Source: Halomonas zincidurans B6
GTDB lineage: Bacteria; Pseudomonadota; Gammaproteobacteria; Pseudomonadales; Halomonadaceae
Assembly (NCBI RefSeq): GCF_000731955.1
Contig: NZ_JNCK01000001.1
Location: 3,038,001-3,102,000 of the forward strand
Direction: 5' to 3'
Length of the DNA stretch: 64,000 nt
In this document: positions 34,952-43,503 of the stretch, piece after piece
How the letters are laid out: every line of letters starts with the position of its first letter
How positions within the stretch are numbered: the stretch's first letter is position 1
Notes under the pieces: model-generated
The model's database searches: none
The model's input: only the letters and a program-made list of their open reading frames with translations
Told to the model about the DNA's origin: nothing
Position numbers and translations under genes: made by a program

Positions 34952-36199
34952 TCACTTGTTGCCGCCGCCGGCGGTAAACTCGGGGTAGGCTTCGAGACCG
35001 CATTCGGCCAGGTCGACGCCTTCGTATTCTTCCTCTTCGCTGACCCGCACGCCCATGATCGCCTTGATGATCAGCCATACGACCAGGCTGGCGATAAAGA
35101 CCCAGGCGAAGATGCCGATCGTGCCGATCAACTGCGCGCCGAAGGAAGCATCGGCGTTGCTGACGGGCACCACCATCACGCCCCAGATGCCGGCCACGCC
35201 GTGGGCCGAGATAGCACCGACCGGGTCGTCGAGCTTGAGCTTGTCGAGGCCGACGATGGCAAACACCACCAGCAGGCCGCCGACGGCACCGATCAGCGTC
35301 GCACCCAGGGCGCTGGGTGACAGCGGATCGGCGGTGATCGATACCAGACCGGCGATCGCGCCGTTGAGCGCCATGGTCAGGTCGGCCTTGCGGAACCAGA
35401 CCTTGGCCAGGATCAGCGCGGCGATGACGCCGCCGGCGGCGGCCGCATTGGTGTTGAGCAGTACCTGAGCCACGTTGTTGGCGGAAGCGACGTCGGAGAC
35501 CTTCAATTCGGAGCCGCCATTGAAGCCGAACCAGCCCATCCACAGGATGAAGGTGCCCAGCGCGGCCAGAGGCATGTTGGCGCCGGGGATTGCGTAGATG
35601 GCGCCGTTCTTGCCGTACTTGCCCTTGCGCGGCCCGAGCACCAGCACGCCGGCCAATGCGGCGGAGGCGCCGGCCAGATGAACGATGCCGGAGCCGGCAT
35701 AGTCGGAATAGCCCAGTTCGGAGAGCCAGCCACCGCCCCAGGTCCAGTAGCCCTCGATGGGGTAGATGACCGCGGTCATCACCACCGCGAAGGCCAGGAA
35801 CGCCCACAGCTTCATGCGCTCGGCGACGGCGCCCGAGACGATCGACATGGCGGTCGCCACGAACACCACCTGAAAGAAAAAGTCGGCACGCGCCGAGTAG
35901 TAGGGCGCGTCATCGCCGCCACTCAAGACTGCATCGACGCCGTTCTCGCTGCCGATCAGAAAGCCGAGGCTGGGCAGGAAACCGCCGGCGCTGCTCGAAT
36001 ACATGATGTAGTAGCCGACCACCAGATACATCGTGCAGGCGATAGCGAACAGCACGACGTTCTTGGTCAGGATTTCTGCGGTGTTCTTCGAGCGTACCAG
36101 GCCCGCTTCCAGCATCGCGAAGCCGGCGGCCATCCACATCACCAGCACGCCACTGATGAGGAAGTAGAATGTATCGAGCGCGTAATTGAGCTCTGTCAT
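34952..36199 (-). CDS. amtB: Ammonium transporter
   Basis: 415 residues with eleven predicted helices. The two pore histidines are in SGIVHLAGAS and ISAHGVAGIWG. The acidic C-terminal tail (EEEEYEGVDLAECG) is the P-II docking segment. The protein is trimeric in the inner membrane. ATG 36199 gives the usual start (MTELNYALDTFYFLIS). It follows the upstream P-II gene by 38 bases, the classical glnK-amtB pair. No cleavable signal peptide is obvious, unlike E. coli AmtB. Confidence 0.95.
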   Translation of the reverse strand: MTELNYALDTFYFLISGVLVMWMAAGFAMLEAGLVRSKNTAEILTKNVVLFAIACTMYLVVGYYIMYSSSAGGFLPSLGFLIGSENGVDAVLSGGDDAPYYSARADFFFQVVFVATAMSIVSGAVAERMKLWAFLAFAVVMTAVIYPIEGYWTWGGGWLSELGYSDYAGSGIVHLAGASAALAGVLVLGPRKGKYGKNGAIYAIPGANMPLAALGTFILWMGWFGFNGGSELKVSDVASANNVAQVLLNTNAAAAGGVIAALILAKVWFRKADLTMALNGAIAGLVSITADPLSPSALGATLIGAVGGLLVVFAIVGLDKLKLDDPVGAISAHGVAGIWGVMVVPVSNADASFGAQLIGTIGIFAWVFIASLVVWLIIKAIMGVRVSEEEEYEGVDLAECGLEAYPEFTAGGGNK

Positions 36200-36237
36200 C
36201 GTTATAGTCTCGCTGAATTCAGGAATGGCCCCGCGCC

Positions 36238-36576
36238 TCAAACGGCGTCGGCCCCGCGTTCGCCGGTGCGAATACGAATGACGTCTTCAAGCGGCGTGAC
36301 GAACAGCTTGCCGTCGCCGATCTTGCCGCTGTTGGCGGCCTGGCTGACGGCCTCGAGCACGCCTTCCACACGGCTGTCGTCGACTGCGATCTCGATCTTC
36401 ACCTTGGGCAGGAAATCGACCACGTACTCGGCACCCCGGTAGAGTTCGGTATGCCCTTTCTGACGACCGAAGCCCTTGACCTCGGTGACGGTGATGCCCT
36501 GCACGCCGTTATCGGCGAGCGCCTCCCGAACGTCGTCGAGCTTGAATGGCTTTATGATGGCGGTGATGAGTTTCAT
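36238..36576 (-). CDS. glnK: P-II nitrogen regulatory protein (GlnK-type, copy 2, in operon with amtB)
   Basis: 112 residues, almost the same as copy 1; differences cluster around residues 21-23 and 66-85. Y51 and the T-loop HTELYRGAEYVVDF are intact, as is the B-loop GKIGDGK. It is the first gene after a sigma-54 promoter, with GGGAGACAAGGG before its ATG, and is co-transcribed with amtB. It should be induced in nitrogen limitation and inhibit AmtB on ammonium shock. Confidence 0.95.
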   Translation of the reverse strand: MKLITAIIKPFKLDDVREALADNGVQGITVTEVKGFGRQKGHTELYRGAEYVVDFLPKVKIEIAVDDSRVEGVLEAVSQAANSGKIGDGKLFVTPLEDVIRIRTGERGADAV

Positions 36577-36616
36577 CCCTTGTCTCCCGTTGTCGGCTTG
36601 CGCCTGAAGCTATCAA

Positions 36617-36631
36617 GCGCAAGCCGTGCCA
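36617..36631 (-). promoter_or_regulatory. Sigma-54 promoter of glnK-amtB
   Basis: Minus strand reads TGGCACGGCTTGCGC: a perfect -24 element TGGCAC and GC at -12 with the required GG-N10-GC spacing. The predicted transcript start near 36605 leaves a leader of about 29 bases. Nitrogen-regulated glnK-amtB promoters are usually of this type. Confidence 0.75.
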
Positions 36632-36718
36632 GTTCGTTTTTTCTGTAGTAATTTCATAGATCTGAACTGCCATCCGGTCAGTCTTATGGTGCAGTGAATC
36701 GCTTTGCTGCACTGCCAA

Positions 36719-36733
36719 TCACCGTTTTGGTGC
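36719..36733 (-). promoter_or_regulatory. NtrC-like enhancer site
   Basis: TCACC-GTTTT-GGTGC differs in one base from the NtrC palindrome GCACC-N5-GGTGC. It lies about 120 bases upstream of the sigma-54 start, a normal enhancer distance. Confidence 0.6.
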
Positions 36734-36822
36734 GCCGCTGCCGCAGCGATGCGCCATAACAGGGCATGCGTTGTCGAATTGCCTTGCGTATGCTGAGGAG
36801 AACCGCAACAAGGAGTGGGCCG

Positions 36823-37227
36823 ATGATCAGTAGCGAACGGATCAGCCGCCTCGCCCAGCAGCTGGGCGAGCGCCTTCAGGATGCCTCTCACGCGCCCGAA
36901 GAGATCCAGCGCAACGTGCATAACGTGATGCGTGGAGCCTTCGATCGCATGGAGCTGGTGACCCGCGAGGACTTCGACATCCTGATGGATGTGCTTCAGC
37001 GCACCCGGGCACGGGTCGAGTCGCTGGAAAAGCAGGTCGCCGCGCTCGAAGCCAGTCTCGACGACAGTGCCGGCGCGCCGGGATCGCCGGCGATGGTCGC
37101 CGCCGACACGGCAGCGCCACCCGAGGACACGGCAGCGTCCAGCAAGACCGCTTCCGGAAATACATCATCCGCCAAGGGTACGGCGCCCCCCGAGGATACC
37201 GACGCCTCATCGCCCAAGCCGCCATAG
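36823..37227 (+). CDS. ubiK: Ubiquinone biosynthesis accessory factor UbiK (YqiC)
   Basis: 134 residues. The N-terminal part (MISSERISRLAQQLGE, then the amphipathic FDRMELVTREDFDI) and coiled-coil (VLQRTRARVESLEKQ) match UbiK, which helps the aerobic ubiquinone complex with UbiJ. AAGGAG lies 8 bases before ATG 36823. The E. coli protein is 96 residues; the extra ~45 C-terminal residues are a low-complexity Ala/Ser/Pro/Thr tail containing a repeated APPEDT motif. Confidence 0.85.
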   Translation: MISSERISRLAQQLGERLQDASHAPEEIQRNVHNVMRGAFDRMELVTREDFDILMDVLQRTRARVESLEKQVAALEASLDDSAGAPGSPAMVAADTAAPPEDTAASSKTASGNTSSAKGTAPPEDTDASSPKPP

Positions 37228-37405
37228 CGCGGTCTCTTGCGTTGGCCTCGAGACTTGCAGTCCCCGCGCCGATCTGTATCACTAGGCCTGTATCAATGAA
37301 CAGGCTGGAACAGGCACTGGGTGCGGGGTCGCTATCGTTTCTGGAAGGTGAACGAGAAACTTGGCATGCGACGTCGCTTGAGCATCCGCCGGGCAAGGAG
37401 CGGCC
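37228..37405 (+). other. 178-base gap before comM with a possible 39-residue leader frame
   Basis: An ATG at 37296 opens a 39-residue frame (MNRLEQALGAGSLSFLEGE onward) that ends inside the comM start (37415). It lacks a convincing ribosome site. No terminator for ubiK is clear. It could be a translational leader for comM or chance. Confidence 0.2.
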
Positions 37406-38941
37406 ATGGCATTAGCCATCATCACCACGCGTGCGGGGCTGGGGCTGGACGCGCCCGAGGTCCTGGTCGAAGTCCATCTGTCCAACGGCCTGCCAGGCAT
37501 GACCCTGGTCGGCCTGCCGGAAACCGCGGTTCGCGAGAGCCGTGAGCGGGTGCGCAGCGCACTGCTCAACGCCGGCTTCGAGTTTCCCACCACACGACGC
37601 ATCACCATCAACCTGGCACCGGCCGACCTGCCCAAGGAAGGCGGACGCTTCGACCTGCCCATTGCGCTGGGCATCCTGGTGGCCTCCGAGCAGGTGCCGG
37701 CCACCGCCCTCGAGGGAGTGGAGTGTCTTGGCGAGCTGGCCCTCGACGGCCGGCTGCGTCCGGTTACCGGGGTGCTGCCGGCGGCGCTGGCGGTCAAGGC
37801 ACGGGGGCGCGGATTGCTGGTCGCCGCAGGTAACGCCGACGAGGCCGCGCTGGCCGGCGACCTGCAGGTGCTGCCCGCCGAGCACCTTTCCCAGGTGGTC
37901 GCCCATCTGCTGGGCCAGGCCCGGCTCGAACCGCATTGGGTGACGACGCCGACGCTGCCCGAGCAGCCGCTGGCCGATCTGGCCGACGTGCGCGGTCAGT
38001 ACCAGGCGCGCCGGGCGCTGGAGGTCGCGGCGGCGGGCGGCCACAACCTGCTGTTCTCGGGCCCGCCGGGCACCGGCAAGACCATGCTCGCCAGCCGCCT
38101 GCCGGGCATTCTGCCGCCGCTGTCGCCCGACGAGGCGCTCGAGGTCGCGGCGATCCGCTCGGTGTGCGGGCTCGACCTGCTCGAACGCTGGGGTGAGCGG
38201 CCGTTTCGCTCGCCGCACCACACCGCCAGCGGCGTGGCGCTGGTCGGCGGCGGTTCGCGGCCGCGCCCCGGCGAGATCTCGCTGGCGCATCAAGGAGTGC
38301 TGTTTCTCGACGAGCTGCCGCAATTCGACCGCAGCGTGCTCGAGGTGATGCGCGAGCCGCTGGAATCGGGGCAGATCCATATCGCGAGGGCCAGCCAGCA
38401 ACGCAGCTTTCCGGCCAGTTTCCAGCTGGTGGCGGCGATGAACCCGTGTCCCTGCGGGCACCTGGGCGACCCGCGCCAGACTTGCGTGTGCACCCCGGCC
38501 CAGGTGCAGCGCTACCAGGGGCGGCTTTCCGGTCCGCTGCTCGATCGCATCGATCTGCAGGTCGAAGTGCCGGCAATCCCGCCCGACCAGCTCACCGCCG
38601 ATACCCGTGGCGAAAGCTCCGTGCAGGTTCGCGAGCGAGTGCTGGCGGCCCGCGAGCGGCAACGCGCCCGGGGCTTTCTCAACGCACGCCTGCCGGGCCC
38701 CGAGCTCGAGGCAGCCTGTGCGCTGAGCGACACCGAGCGCGCCTGGCTGGCCGACGTGCTGACTCGGCTCAAGCTCTCGGCGCGCGCCTATCATCGCGTG
38801 CTGCGGGTGGCGCTGACGCTGGCCGACCTGGCCGGCGAGCCGCACCCGGGGCGCAGCCAGCTGCTCGAAGCGATCGGCTACCGTCAGCTCGATCGCCTGC
38901 GCAGCGGTCGCGATCGGCCTGCCACGGCGAGTAGTCCATGA
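37406..38941 (+). CDS. comM: ComM/YifB family AAA+ helicase
   Basis: 511 residues, Mg-chelatase-like AAA+ protein with an N-terminal Lon-protease-like fold, Walker A GPPGTGKTM, the SPHHTAS loop, Walker B LFLDELPQF and a C-terminal Mg-chelatase domain with CPCGHLGD cysteines. In Vibrio ComM is a branch-migration helicase that widens heteroduplexes during natural transformation. No other competence genes are adjacent. The start includes MALAIITTRAGLGLDAPEV as in homologues. Confidence 0.94.
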   Translation: MALAIITTRAGLGLDAPEVLVEVHLSNGLPGMTLVGLPETAVRESRERVRSALLNAGFEFPTTRRITINLAPADLPKEGGRFDLPIALGILVASEQVPATALEGVECLGELALDGRLRPVTGVLPAALAVKARGRGLLVAAGNADEAALAGDLQVLPAEHLSQVVAHLLGQARLEPHWVTTPTLPEQPLADLADVRGQYQARRALEVAAAGGHNLLFSGPPGTGKTMLASRLPGILPPLSPDEALEVAAIRSVCGLDLLERWGERPFRSPHHTASGVALVGGGSRPRPGEISLAHQGVLFLDELPQFDRSVLEVMREPLESGQIHIARASQQRSFPASFQLVAAMNPCPCGHLGDPRQTCVCTPAQVQRYQGRLSGPLLDRIDLQVEVPAIPPDQLTADTRGESSVQVRERVLAARERQRARGFLNARLPGPELEAACALSDTERAWLADVLTRLKLSARAYHRVLRVALTLADLAGEPHPGRSQLLEAIGYRQLDRLRSGRDRPATASSP

Positions 38942-38967
38942 CATCGGTGTCACGCTAAGCTGATAGC

Positions 38968-38989
38968 CAGGGGCCAGGGTTGGCCCTTG
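38968..38989 (+). terminator. Weak hairpin after comM
   Basis: GGGCCA, GGGT, TGGCCC with an outer CAG/TTG extension lies about 30 bases after comM. It is followed by little T-run, so termination is uncertain. Confidence 0.35.
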
Positions 38990-39049
38990 TGGATCGCTGA
39001 CGGCTTCTGCGCCATTAAGCGTCAGCCACGCCAACGCCAAGGAGGTTCG

Positions 39050-40492
39050 ATGAACAGCACGGATAGCGATCTTGCAGCGATGGATGCCGCCGCTCTGATT
39101 GACGCCTACGAGCGGGGCCGGCTCTCGCCGGTGGAGGCGGTCGAGAACGCGCTGGCGCGTATCGATCGCCACAACCCCGCGATCAACGCCTTCTGTCATG
39201 TCGATCACCAGGGCGCGATGGCCGCCGCCCGCGACGCCGAAGCCCGCTGGCGGCGCGGCGAGCCGCTGAGCCCGGTGGACGGGCTGCCGGTGACGATGAA
39301 GGACCTGACCCGGGTGCGCGGCATGCCCGCCCGTGAAGGCACGCTGATCTCCGATCCCGCGCCGTGCGCGGAGGATTCGCCGCCGGCACGGCGGATGCGC
39401 GAAGGCGGCGCCGTCATCCTGGGCAAGACCACCACTCCCGAATTCGGCTGGAAAGGCGTTACCGACAGCCCGCTGACCGGCATCACCTGCAACCCCTGGA
39501 ATACGCAGCTTACCCCCGGCGGCTCGTCGGGGGGCGCCGCCGCGGCCTGCGCGCTGAACCTGGGCGTGCTGCATCAGGGCGGCGATTCCGGCGGCTCGAT
39601 CCGCATCCCCGCCGCCTTCACCGGCACGTTCGGCTTCAAGTCGACCTTCGGGCTGGTGCCGCAGTGGCCGCCCTGTTCATTGCCGTCGATGTCGCATATC
39701 GGGCCGATCACGCGCACGGTCGACGACGCGATCCGCATGCTCAACGTCATCGGCCGCTACGACTCTCGCGACAGTTATGCCGTCGCCGCGGCGCCGGCGG
39801 ACTGGAGGGAGACCACCCGACAGACGCTTTCGGGGCTGCGCATCGGTCTGATCACCAAGGCGCGCCGGGTCGGGGTCGATCCGCAGATCACCGCGGCGAT
39901 CGAGCGAGCGGCGCATACGCTCAGCGAGCTGGGCGCCGAGGTCGTGCCCAGCGATCTTGATCTGCATGAGGCGGGCGAGGCATTCAAGGTACTGTGGTTT
40001 TCCACCACCTGGCGGCTGTGCTATCAGCTGACCGAGGCCCAGCGTCACTTGATCAGCGAGGGGCTGCTGAAGAACGCCTGGCGCGGCGAGGGCTTCGATG
40101 CCAATGACGTGCACGCGGCGGAAGAGGCCCGGTGGGTCCTGACCTCGCGCTTCGAAGCCCGCTTTCGTGACGAATTCGACCTGTTCCTGATGCCCAGCGT
40201 CGCCGTTCTGCCATTCACCGCCGGCCTCGAAGTCCCGGATGGCAGCAGCATGCAGGACTGGATGGATTGGACGCCATTCAGCTATCCGTTCAACCTGACG
40301 CGCCAGCCGGCGGCATCGATCCCCTGCGGATTCAGCCGGGAGGGGTTGCCGATCGGCTGCCAACTGGTGGGGGCACGCTTTCGCGATCGCACCGTGCTGC
40401 GTGCCTGCCGCGCGTATATGGATGCGGTGCCGACGCATTTCCCCGACGTGCCGGGCGTCGCCACGCCGGGCGTCGCCACGCCTCGCGGCTGA
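39050..40492 (+). CDS. Amidase-signature family amidase
   Basis: 480 residues. The Ser-cisSer-Lys triad is present: lysine in LPVTMKDLTR, serine in GGSSGGAAAA and nucleophile serine in GGDSGGSIRIPA. It hydrolyses an unknown amide; GatA is excluded because gatB and gatC are absent and the C-terminal part differs. AAGGAGG precedes ATG 39050. The C-terminus carries PGVATPGVATPRG from a 15-base tandem duplication. The antiporter follows after 15 bases, probably co-transcribed. Confidence 0.85.
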   Translation: MNSTDSDLAAMDAAALIDAYERGRLSPVEAVENALARIDRHNPAINAFCHVDHQGAMAAARDAEARWRRGEPLSPVDGLPVTMKDLTRVRGMPAREGTLISDPAPCAEDSPPARRMREGGAVILGKTTTPEFGWKGVTDSPLTGITCNPWNTQLTPGGSSGGAAAACALNLGVLHQGGDSGGSIRIPAAFTGTFGFKSTFGLVPQWPPCSLPSMSHIGPITRTVDDAIRMLNVIGRYDSRDSYAVAAAPADWRETTRQTLSGLRIGLITKARRVGVDPQITAAIERAAHTLSELGAEVVPSDLDLHEAGEAFKVLWFSTTWRLCYQLTEAQRHLISEGLLKNAWRGEGFDANDVHAAEEARWVLTSRFEARFRDEFDLFLMPSVAVLPFTAGLEVPDGSSMQDWMDWTPFSYPFNLTRQPAASIPCGFSREGLPIGCQLVGARFRDRTVLRACRAYMDAVPTHFPDVPGVATPGVATPRG

Positions 40493-40507
40493 CGGAGAAG
40501 CCACGCC

Positions 40508-41557
40508 ATGCCGCTGTCCCTCACGAATCTGCCGCTGGCCTGGAGCATCGGCCTGTTCTGCCTCTGTGCGCTGGTGATCGGCGTGATCGGTACGCGCCTG
40601 ACCCATGTGGTCGACGACCTCGCCGATCGCACCGGCCTGGGCGAGGCCATCGCCGGCGCCCTGCTGCTGGGCGCGACGACCTCGTTGTCGGGCAGCGTCC
40701 TCTCGGTGACAGCGGGCTGGGCCGGCCAGGCCGAACTCGCGGTGAGCAACGCCGTGGGCGGCATCGCCGTACAGACGCTGTTTCTCACCGTCGCCGACAT
40801 GTTCCTGCGGCGCGTCAATCTCGAGCATGCGGCCGCCTCCATCGGCAACCTGATGCAGGGCGCCTTGCTGGTCTGCATGCTGTCGCTGATCCTGGTGGGC
40901 AGCTTCTCGCCGGAGTGGACGCTGTGGGGCATCCATCCGATCACGCCGCTGATGGTGGTGGGCTATGCCTACGGGCTGCGCATCGTCAACGAGGCGCGTA
41001 CCGCGCCGATGTGGATGCCCGCCCGCACCCGCGAGACGCGCGAGGATGTGCCCGACGAGGCGCTCCAGCAGCGCTCGCTGGCCTCCCTGTGGACGTCGTT
41101 TCTGATCATGGCGTTGATCCTGGGGGTCGCCGGGTGGCTGCTGCAACGCTCGGCGACGGTGATCGCCGAGGAGACCGGGCTCGGCCAGGTCGCCGTCGGG
41201 GTACTGCTGACGTCGATCACCACCTCGCTGCCGGAGCTGGTGACCTCGGTGACAGCGGTGCGGCGCGGGGCCCTGACGCTGGCCGTGGGAGGCATCATCG
41301 GCGGCAATGCCTACGACACGCTGTTTACCGCGATGTCGGACATCGCCTATCGCGAGGGCTCGATCTATCACGCCATCTCCAACCAGACGCTGCTGTGGGT
41401 GGCGCTGTCGATGGTCATGACCGGGGTGTTGATCATGGGCCTGGTGCGCCGCGAGAAGCATGGCCCGGGACGCATCGGCTTCGAGAGCGTGACCATTATC
41501 GGCCTTTATCTGGCCGGTGTGGCCATGGTGGTGTTCGGCGGCGCCAACGGCGGTTGA
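40508..41557 (+). CDS. Sodium/calcium exchanger family membrane protein
   Basis: 349 residues, about ten helices in two inverted halves as in CaCA exchangers. The second alpha-repeat is canonical (LLTSITTSLPELVTSV, with the acidic residue, and GGIIGGNAYD). The first reads LLLGATTSLSGSVLSV and lacks the glutamate normally found after TSLP, so ion selectivity or activity may be altered. The stop codon overlaps the end of the MITE-like repeat that follows. Confidence 0.85.
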   Translation: MPLSLTNLPLAWSIGLFCLCALVIGVIGTRLTHVVDDLADRTGLGEAIAGALLLGATTSLSGSVLSVTAGWAGQAELAVSNAVGGIAVQTLFLTVADMFLRRVNLEHAAASIGNLMQGALLVCMLSLILVGSFSPEWTLWGIHPITPLMVVGYAYGLRIVNEARTAPMWMPARTRETREDVPDEALQQRSLASLWTSFLIMALILGVAGWLLQRSATVIAEETGLGQVAVGVLLTSITTSLPELVTSVTAVRRGALTLAVGGIIGGNAYDTLFTAMSDIAYREGSIYHAISNQTLLWVALSMVMTGVLIMGLVRREKHGPGRIGFESVTIIGLYLAGVAMVVFGGANGG

Positions 41558-41731
41558 GAGGATGCTTACAAAAGGGCTGCACTCGGCAATACGGCGTTGA
41601 AATTATCCTCGAGCGCGAGTCCGATCAAAATACTCATTTACTATCTGTAAACTCGCGTGCGAGCCCAGTGCGCTTTTTCGTTCAATTTCGCCTTGTCTTG
41701 CCATTGTTCGCCTGTTTCGTAGACATCCTCT
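41557..41731 (-). repeat. MITE-like repeat, copy 2 (inverted orientation, 175 bases)
   Basis: Ends are inverted repeats: AGAGGATGCTTACAAAAG on the left and, complemented, AGAGGATGTCTACGAAAC on the right. Read on the minus strand the body shares GGCAAGACAAGGCGAAATT, the GTAAATGAG..TTTTGA block and AATTTCAACGCCGTATTGC with copy 1 at 56.3 kb, with about 30 extra internal bases. It carries no gene and lies between the convergent antiporter and aminotransferase genes, so it may act as their transcript end. Confidence 0.85.
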
Positions 41732-41744
41732 GAGCCGGGTGGCG

Positions 41745-42851
41745 TCACGCCGTCAGCGCGCCCTCCAGCGCGCCCAGGCGCCCCGGTTCGAGGGCGGCGG
41801 CGAGGGTACTGATGCGCAGCACATGGCCGAGCGCCGGGTGAGCGGGGCGATGGACGAGGGTGCCGGCATCGAGCAACTGGCGATGGATGCTGGCAGCCCG
41901 CTCGGCGTCGGCGAGACGCACGGCGATGAAGTTGGTGTCGCTGGGCGGCACGTCGCCGCCCAGACCGCGCAAGCGCTCGGTGAGGCGCTCGCGGCAGGCG
42001 ATGACCGTGTCGACGTGGGCGCGAGTCTCGTCGGGGTTGTCGAGCACGGTCTCGGCGGCGCTCAGCGCCAGCGACGAGACGGCATAGTGGATGCGTACCT
42101 TGGCCAGCATGGCCAGGGCCTCGGGCTCGGCGATCGCGTAGCCGATGCGCAGCCCCGCCAGTCCGTGGGCCTTGGAGAACGTGCGCAGGCGGATCGCCCC
42201 GGGCCACACCGCACCCGCCGAGGGCGCCGCGGCATCCCGGCGGAAGTCGTGATAGGCCTCGTCGAGCAGCAGCGTGCAGCTATCGGGCAGGGCGTCGCGC
42301 AGGGCGAGCACCGCAGCGTCGTCGTGCAGGTGGCCGCCGGGATTGTCGGGGTTGGCCAGATACACGAGATGCGCGTCTTCGCGATGCGCCCGCTCGGCAA
42401 GCGCCTCGAGATCGGGGGCGAGCAGCCCGGGAGCGTTCTGGTAGGCGACTTCGCTCAACCGACAACCCTGGCCTGCGGCGAAGTAGCCGAAGGTCGGGTA
42501 GGTGCCAGCGCTGGCGATCACCGGGCTGCCGGGCTCGCAGCAGGCGCGCAGCGTCAGCGCGATCAGGCTGTCGGCGCCGGCGTCGACCAGCAGCGACTCA
42601 AGCGGGCTGCCCAGCGCATCGCCCAGGCGCTGACGGACGCCGAGCGCTTCGGCGTCGCCGTAGCCGCGGGCGAGTTCGGCGAATTCGTCGCCGAAGCGCG
42701 CCGTCAATGCCCGGTGCGGCATGTCGAGCCCCTCGTTGGAGCCCAGACGATGAGGGATGCGGCGCCCCAGGCGCCGCTCCAGGGCCTTGAGGCCCGGGAA
42801 GGGGTTGGTCGGTCCCTGGCGGCCCAGTAGGTGGCGAGCGTAACGCGACAT
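41745..42851 (-). CDS. Class I/II PLP-dependent aminotransferase (HisC-like)
   Basis: 368 residues, fold-type I. The PLP lysine is in LRTFSKAHGLAGLRIGY, NPDNPGG binds the cofactor ring, and LDEAYHDF is the conserved Asp-containing block, all as in histidinol-phosphate aminotransferases. It is not in a his operon, so its amino-acid substrate is unknown. AAGGAG precedes ATG 42851. The frame extends upstream to 43139 without protein-like sequence. Confidence 0.85.
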   Translation of the reverse strand: MSRYARHLLGRQGPTNPFPGLKALERRLGRRIPHRLGSNEGLDMPHRALTARFGDEFAELARGYGDAEALGVRQRLGDALGSPLESLLVDAGADSLIALTLRACCEPGSPVIASAGTYPTFGYFAAGQGCRLSEVAYQNAPGLLAPDLEALAERAHREDAHLVYLANPDNPGGHLHDDAAVLALRDALPDSCTLLLDEAYHDFRRDAAAPSAGAVWPGAIRLRTFSKAHGLAGLRIGYAIAEPEALAMLAKVRIHYAVSSLALSAAETVLDNPDETRAHVDTVIACRERLTERLRGLGGDVPPSDTNFIAVRLADAERAASIHRQLLDAGTLVHRPAHPALGHVLRISTLAAALEPGRLGALEGALTA

Positions 42852-42976
42852 GGCGGCTCCTTGTTTTGGCGAACGTGACGCGGCGCGGGCGAGGGGTTCC
42901 GCTGAAGCCATTGTGACTCGGCTACCGGCCTGAAAAAAGCGCTGAAGGCGCGTTTGGCGCGGTTGCGGGCGCGCTC

Positions 42977-43501
42977 CTATAGCGCCGAGGCATCGAGCGC
43001 GCCGGTGAGCGTCTGCTGCCAGCGGGGTTCGTCGTTGCCGGGCCGGCGCAGCGCGAGTTCCAGCCGGTAGGGCAGCAGCCGGCGGTCGGAGAGCGTCAGC
43101 GCCGGGCCTTCGGCGATCAGGCGGCTTTCCAGCAACCATTGATTGTCCGGTACATCGCGAGTGGCCCTGTCCGGCATCCAGTCGAGCACCTGGGGGCCCG
43201 CATCGACGGCCAGCAGGGCGCGGGTCAGGGTTTCGCCGAATTGCTCGGGTTCAATCGACAGCGCGGCATCGACCTCGGTCGGGGCGAGCAACAGTACGCG
43301 TTCGCCCTCCGGCACCCGCCACACCGGCGCGGCAAGGGTCGCCTCGGCGGCACGTTCGCCCAGCCCGTAGAGCGCCTGACGGGCGGTCCTGGGCGGGCCC
43401 GGGTCGCTCGCGCAGCCGCTTAGAGCCAGCGCGATCAACAGCGCGATGAGCCATCCTGGCGCGCGCGGCGTCGGTAAATGTCGAGCATGGTATCGAGACA
43501 T
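42977..43501 (-). CDS. Putative lipoprotein of unknown function
   Basis: 174 residues with a type II signal peptide: a basic N-region, helix WLIALLIALALSGC with the cysteine near residue 30, then SDPG. Lack of Asp at +2 predicts outer-membrane sorting. The mature part is soluble and rich in Arg and Leu, with VLLLAPTEVDAAL and later WLLESRLIAEGPAL. This loosely recalls penicillin-binding-protein activators (LpoB-like fold), but I cannot establish that. Its ATG is 2 bases after the hydrolase stop (TGAACATG), so it is translationally coupled to that gene. Confidence 0.75.
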   Translation of the reverse strand: MSRYHARHLPTPRAPGWLIALLIALALSGCASDPGPPRTARQALYGLGERAAEATLAAPVWRVPEGERVLLLAPTEVDAALSIEPEQFGETLTRALLAVDAGPQVLDWMPDRATRDVPDNQWLLESRLIAEGPALTLSDRRLLPYRLELALRRPGNDEPRWQQTLTGALDASAL

Positions 43502-43503
43502 GT

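Noticed and set aside
36689..36713. GTGCAG-N12-CTGCAC inverted repeat near the P-II promoter
   Set aside because: Arms and spacing do not fit NtrC; kept only the neighbouring GCACC-N5-GGTGC-like site.
37412..39574. 720-residue open frame on the minus strand
   Set aside because: Antisense to comM and the amidase, with no recognisable domain.
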